Positions 60,844 to 64,000 of a stretch of 64,000 nt of DNA are shown here, piece after piece. A program made the translations under genes and the position numbers. Positions within the stretch are counted from its first letter, which is position 1. Every line of letters starts with the position of its first letter. This stretch comes from Pseudomonadota bacterium (GTDB taxonomy: Bacteria; Pseudomonadota; Alphaproteobacteria; Sphingomonadales; Sphingomonadaceae). The notes beneath the pieces were generated by a model. The model worked only from the letters and a program-made list of their open reading frames with translations. It was not told the origin of the DNA and made no database searches. Where the stretch lies: contig JAEXAY010000005.1 in the NCBI GenBank assembly GCA_023457895.1, forward strand, positions 62,001-126,000, written 5' to 3'.

Positions 60844-62160
60844 ATGATCTTTACCGACATCGCAACGCGGACCTATAATCACGGCTTCAGGCTCGACCCG
60901 ATCGTCCGCTCGCTGCTCGATACCGATTTCTACAAGCTGTTGATGCTGCAGATGATCCACGCGCGACACAGAGATGTGCGCGCGACCTTCAGCCTGATCA
61001 ACCGCACAAAAAAGGTGCGGCTCGCCGATATTATCGACGAGGCGGAACTGCGCGCGCAACTCGACCATGCGCGCTCCGTGCGTTTCGCCGAAAAGGAGCT
61101 GATCTGGCTCGCGGGCAACAGTTTCTATGGGCGCGAGCGCATGTTTGCGCCGGAGTTCATCGGCTTTCTGCGCGACTTCGCGCTGCCGCCCTATGAACTG
61201 CGCAGCGTCGACGGGCAGTTCGAACTGGAGTTCGATGGCCCCTGGACCCACACGACAATGTGGGAAATCCCCGCGCTCGCCATCGTCAACGAGCTGAAAT
61301 CGCGCGCGGCGCTCAAGGGACATGGCCGCTTCGCACTCGATATTGTCTATGCCCGCGCCAAGGCAAAGCTGTGGCAGAAGATCGAGCGGCTGCAAGCGCT
61401 TCCCGATCTCGTCATTTCCGATTTCGGCACGCGCCGCCGCCACAGCCATTTGTGGCAGCGCTGGTGCGTCGAGGCGATGAAAGAGGGGCTGGGATCACGC
61501 TTCATCGGATCATCCAATGTGCTGATCGCCATGGACGGGGACCTCGAGGCGATCGGCACCAACGCACATGAATTGCCGATGGTGCTGGCCGCGCTTGCGG
61601 ATAATGATGCGGAATTGAAAGCAGCGCCCTATCGCGTGCTTGAAGAATGGCAGCAGCATTATGGCGGCAATCTGCTCGTCGTGCTGCCGGATGCGTTCGG
61701 GACTGCGGCGTTCCTGCGCGATGCGCCGGACTGGCTCGCGACCTGGAAGGGTTTCCGCCCCGACAGCCTGCCGCCGGTCGAGGCGGGCGAGATGATCATC
61801 AATTGGTGGGAGCAGCATGGGCAGGACCCCAAGGACAAGCTCCTCATCTTTTCCGACGGGCTCGACATCGACACAATCGAAGAGGCCTATCATCATTTTC
61901 ATGGCCGGGTACGGATGAGCTTTGGCTGGGGCACCAACCTCACCAATGATTTTCGCGATTGCGACCCGATGCTGGAACCGGACGCGGCGGACCTGCTTGA
62001 TCCGCTCTCGCTCGTCTGCAAGGTTACCAGTGCCAATGGCCGCCCGGCCGTCAAACTGTCCGACAATCCGGCCAAGGCGACCGGCGACAAGCGTGAAATC
62101 GAACGCTATCGCCGCGTGTTTGGCTCGGCGGCGGGCGAAGCCTACCAGCCGCGCGTGTGA
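60844..62160 (+). CDS. pncB: Nicotinate phosphoribosyltransferase PncB
   Basis: A 438-residue enzyme that converts nicotinate and PRPP to nicotinate mononucleotide in NAD salvage. Family parts are LLDTDFYKLLMLQMIHARHRDVRATFSLINRT, LVISDFGTRRRHSHLWQRWCVEAM, FIGSSNVLIAMDGDLEAIGTNAHELPMVL and IFSDGLDIDTIEEAYHHFHGRVRMSFGWGTNLTNDF. The start at 60844 is supported by family length; the frame upstream to 60742 lies in the FMN reductase. It complements nadC at the other end of the window. Confidence 0.96.
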   Translation: MIFTDIATRTYNHGFRLDPIVRSLLDTDFYKLLMLQMIHARHRDVRATFSLINRTKKVRLADIIDEAELRAQLDHARSVRFAEKELIWLAGNSFYGRERMFAPEFIGFLRDFALPPYELRSVDGQFELEFDGPWTHTTMWEIPALAIVNELKSRAALKGHGRFALDIVYARAKAKLWQKIERLQALPDLVISDFGTRRRHSHLWQRWCVEAMKEGLGSRFIGSSNVLIAMDGDLEAIGTNAHELPMVLAALADNDAELKAAPYRVLEEWQQHYGGNLLVVLPDAFGTAAFLRDAPDWLATWKGFRPDSLPPVEAGEMIINWWEQHGQDPKDKLLIFSDGLDIDTIEEAYHHFHGRVRMSFGWGTNLTNDFRDCDPMLEPDAADLLDPLSLVCKVTSANGRPAVKLSDNPAKATGDKREIERYRRVFGSAAGEAYQPRV

Positions 62161-62202
62161 TGGGACGATCGCTGCGCCCCAACGTCGATGAGAGGATCAT
62201 CC

Positions 62203-63489
62203 ATGCATTTTAATCTCCTCCGCCCTTCTGCCGCCGCGCTGTTGCTGGCGTTCGCTACCGCACCGGTAAGCGCAGCGCCGGGCGACAAGGCCGTGACCGC
62301 CATCGCCCGGAGCGCGGCGTTCACCAAGGCGCAGGATGCACTCGCAGCCGATTTCGACCGCCATGTCGAGGAGGTCATCGCGATCACCGAAATCCCTGCC
62401 CCGCCGTTCAAGGAAACCGCGCGCGGCAAGGCGATGGCGGATTATTTCCGCGCCGCCGGCCTCCAGAATGTCACGGTCGATGCCGAAGGCAATGTGACCG
62501 CCGAACGTCCGGGTACGGACCGCAATGCGAAGTTCGTGGCGGTCGCAGCGCATCTTGATACGGTGTTCCCGGACAATACGCCCATCAAGGTGCGGCGCGA
62601 GGGCGACCGGCTGTTCGCACCGGGCATCGGCGATGACAGCCGCGGGCTCGCCAACCTCCTCGCCTATGCGCGTGCGCTCGATGCCGCCGGCTTCCGCACC
62701 CAGGCGCCGATCCTGTTCGTCGCCAATGTCGGCGAGGAAGGTCCGGGCAATCTGCGCGGCGTGCGCCATCTGTTCACCAAGGGCGACTACAAGGATCGCA
62801 TCGGCGCATTCTTCTCGATCGACGGCAGCGGCGCGGACAGGATCGTCAACGGCGGGGTCGGCTCCAAACGCTATCACCTCGTGTTCAAGGGACCGGGCGG
62901 ACACAGCTATGGCGCGTTCGGCCTGGTCAATCCGATGAACGCGATGGCATCGAGCATCAACGCGCTCTACCGGATCGTACCGCCCGCGAACCCCAAGACC
63001 ACCTATTCGGCTAGCGTCACCGGCGGCGGCACGTCGGTCAATTCGATCCCGCATGAAGTGTTTGTCGACATCGATATGCGCTCCGAAAGCGCGGCCGAAC
63101 TTGCGCGGCTCGACCAGCAATTCGTCGCTGCCGTCAACCAGGCGGTCGCCGATGAAAATGCGGCGCGCTCGACAAGGTCCGGCAGCGTCAGCGTCGCGTT
63201 CGACCTGATCGGCGAACGCCCCGCCGGCTCCACCCCGGCCGATACCCTGATTGTGCGCGCAACCAGCGCCGCCATCACCGCCAAGGGCTTCAAGCCCGAA
63301 CTCACCGCCAGCTCGACCGACGCCAACCTACCGATGAGCCTCGGCATTCCCGCCGTGACGATCGGCGCAGGCGGCAGCGGCGGACGCGCCCATGCGACGG
63401 ACGAATATATCGACATTCCGCGCGACGAAACACTGCGCGGCATGGCTGCGGGCTTGCTCGCCATTCTGGGTGTCGCAGGCGTTCGCTGA
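62203..63489 (+). CDS. Secreted M20 family metallopeptidase
   Basis: A 428-residue protein with signal peptide (LRPSAAALLLAFATAPVSAAPG) and a normal M20 metal site: VAAHLDTVFP (His/Asp), GIGDDSRGLANLL (bridging Asp), VGEEGPGNLRG (catalytic and ligand Glu), SIDG (Asp) and GRAHATDEYI (His). The central dimerisation domain includes GPGGHSYGAFGLVNPMNAM. It would cleave short peptides or acylated amino acids in the periplasm. Unlike the M20 homologue at 25631-27181, all ligands are conserved. It follows pncB by 42 bases. Confidence 0.93.
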   Translation: MHFNLLRPSAAALLLAFATAPVSAAPGDKAVTAIARSAAFTKAQDALAADFDRHVEEVIAITEIPAPPFKETARGKAMADYFRAAGLQNVTVDAEGNVTAERPGTDRNAKFVAVAAHLDTVFPDNTPIKVRREGDRLFAPGIGDDSRGLANLLAYARALDAAGFRTQAPILFVANVGEEGPGNLRGVRHLFTKGDYKDRIGAFFSIDGSGADRIVNGGVGSKRYHLVFKGPGGHSYGAFGLVNPMNAMASSINALYRIVPPANPKTTYSASVTGGGTSVNSIPHEVFVDIDMRSESAAELARLDQQFVAAVNQAVADENAARSTRSGSVSVAFDLIGERPAGSTPADTLIVRATSAAITAKGFKPELTASSTDANLPMSLGIPAVTIGAGGSGGRAHATDEYIDIPRDETLRGMAAGLLAILGVAGVR

Positions 63490-63519
63490 CGCGCGGGGGC
63501 CTTAACAAAGGAGTATTCC

Positions 63520-64000
63520 ATGACCATCGAACGCATCATCACCAAACGCCCGCACGACCTCGGCGGCGGGTTCGAGGTCGGACGCGTCCTCCCCTTCCAT
63601 GCGCGTCGCATGGTCGGGCCTTTCATCTTCTTTGACCATATGGGGCCGGTCGATCTTGCGCCCGGTATTCCGCAATCGCTCGATGTGCGGCCGCATCCGC
63701 ATATCGGCCTTTCGACCGTCACCTATCTCTACGATGGCGCGATGACCCACCGCGACAGCCTTGGCTTTCATCAGGAAATCCGCCCCGGCGAGGTCAACTG
63801 GATGACGGCGGGCAGCGGCATCACCCATTCGGAACGGTTCGAACAGGCCCGCGCGCATGGGGCCCATATGGACGGGATCCAGGCTTGGGTCGCGCTGCCG
63901 GTCGAAAATGAGGAAGACGCCCCTGCCTTCGCCCATCACGCCGGTGCGGACCTGCCCGAATGGCGGGAATCTGGGGTGCGCGGCCGCCTGATCGCGGGCG
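63520..64000 (+). CDS. Pirin family protein (3' end outside window)
   Basis: The first 160 residues of a second pirin: ERIITKRPHDLGGGFEVGRVLPFHARRMVGPFIFFDHMGPVDLAPG, the metal motif HPHIGLSTVTYLYDGAMTHRDSLG, GEVNWMTAGSGITHSERFE and WVALPVENEEDAPAFAHH. It resembles the quercetinase-type pirins in the N-terminal domain. AAAGGAG precedes the start. It differs clearly from the pirin at 59224-60099, so it is a paralogue and not a recent duplicate. Confidence 0.93.
   Translation, partial: MTIERIITKRPHDLGGGFEVGRVLPFHARRMVGPFIFFDHMGPVDLAPGIPQSLDVRPHPHIGLSTVTYLYDGAMTHRDSLGFHQEIRPGEVNWMTAGSGITHSERFEQARAHGAHMDGIQAWVALPVENEEDAPAFAHHAGADLPEWRESGVRGRLIAG

Overview
The window looks like chromosome of an alphaproteobacterium of the Sphingomonadales (Sphingomonas, Sphingopyxis or Novosphingobium type). 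The reasons are the high GC content, the large TonB-dependent receptors beside peptidases and a sodium:solute symporter, the imuA-imuB-dnaE2 cassette behind a GAAC-N7-GAAC LexA box, and the paa gene set with a TetR regulator. Genus is inferred from gene content only.

Layout. 1-3738: end of a secreted RNase T2 gene, nadC, a TetR regulator and a divergent CaiB/BaiF CoA-transferase. 3821-16435: tRNA-Leu(CAG) followed by a decayed genomic island bounded by an imperfect copy of the tRNA 3' end. It holds broken conjugation genes (traB/traC), a headless merR, and a copper-resistance cassette. That cassette has copB, a DUF2231 protein and a truncated SnoaL-like gene on one strand. Divergent from them are a CnrY/CnrX/ECF-sigma module, copA, Met/His-rich small proteins, DUF411, a P1B ATPase and DUF305.

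16594-25469: a divergent sulfide-detoxification locus under a BigR-like ArsR repressor. One arm has rhodanese, a membrane fusion protein, an RND permease carrying an internal deletion, and bigR. The other has SQR, DUF2892, a TolC-like channel, persulfide dioxygenase and a TauE/SafE permease. 25631-32482: an Lrp-led operon of fused 2-oxoacid dehydrogenase E1, E2 and a Tat-exported M20-like protein, next to an aromatic aminotransferase. 32687-41550: the phenylacetate locus (TetR, paaE-D-C-B-A on minus; paaG, paaZ, paaK, EthD on plus), with paaK interrupted by an in-frame amber codon. The aminotransferase, 2-oxoacid dehydrogenase and paa genes together suggest a phenylalanine to phenylpyruvate to phenylacetyl-CoA to ring-opening route.

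41663-48572: M14 carboxypeptidase-like protein, TonB receptor and secreted amidohydrolase. 48669-54239: LexA box and the mutagenesis cassette imuA-imuB-dnaE2. 54372-58756: TonB receptor and sodium:solute symporter. 58758-64000: HxlR regulator divergent from pirin and an FMN reductase, then pncB, a secreted M20 peptidase and a second pirin that runs off the window. No insertion sequence, integrase, CRISPR array or rRNA was seen. All protein functions are assigned by reading motifs and family resemblance; no database search was run.
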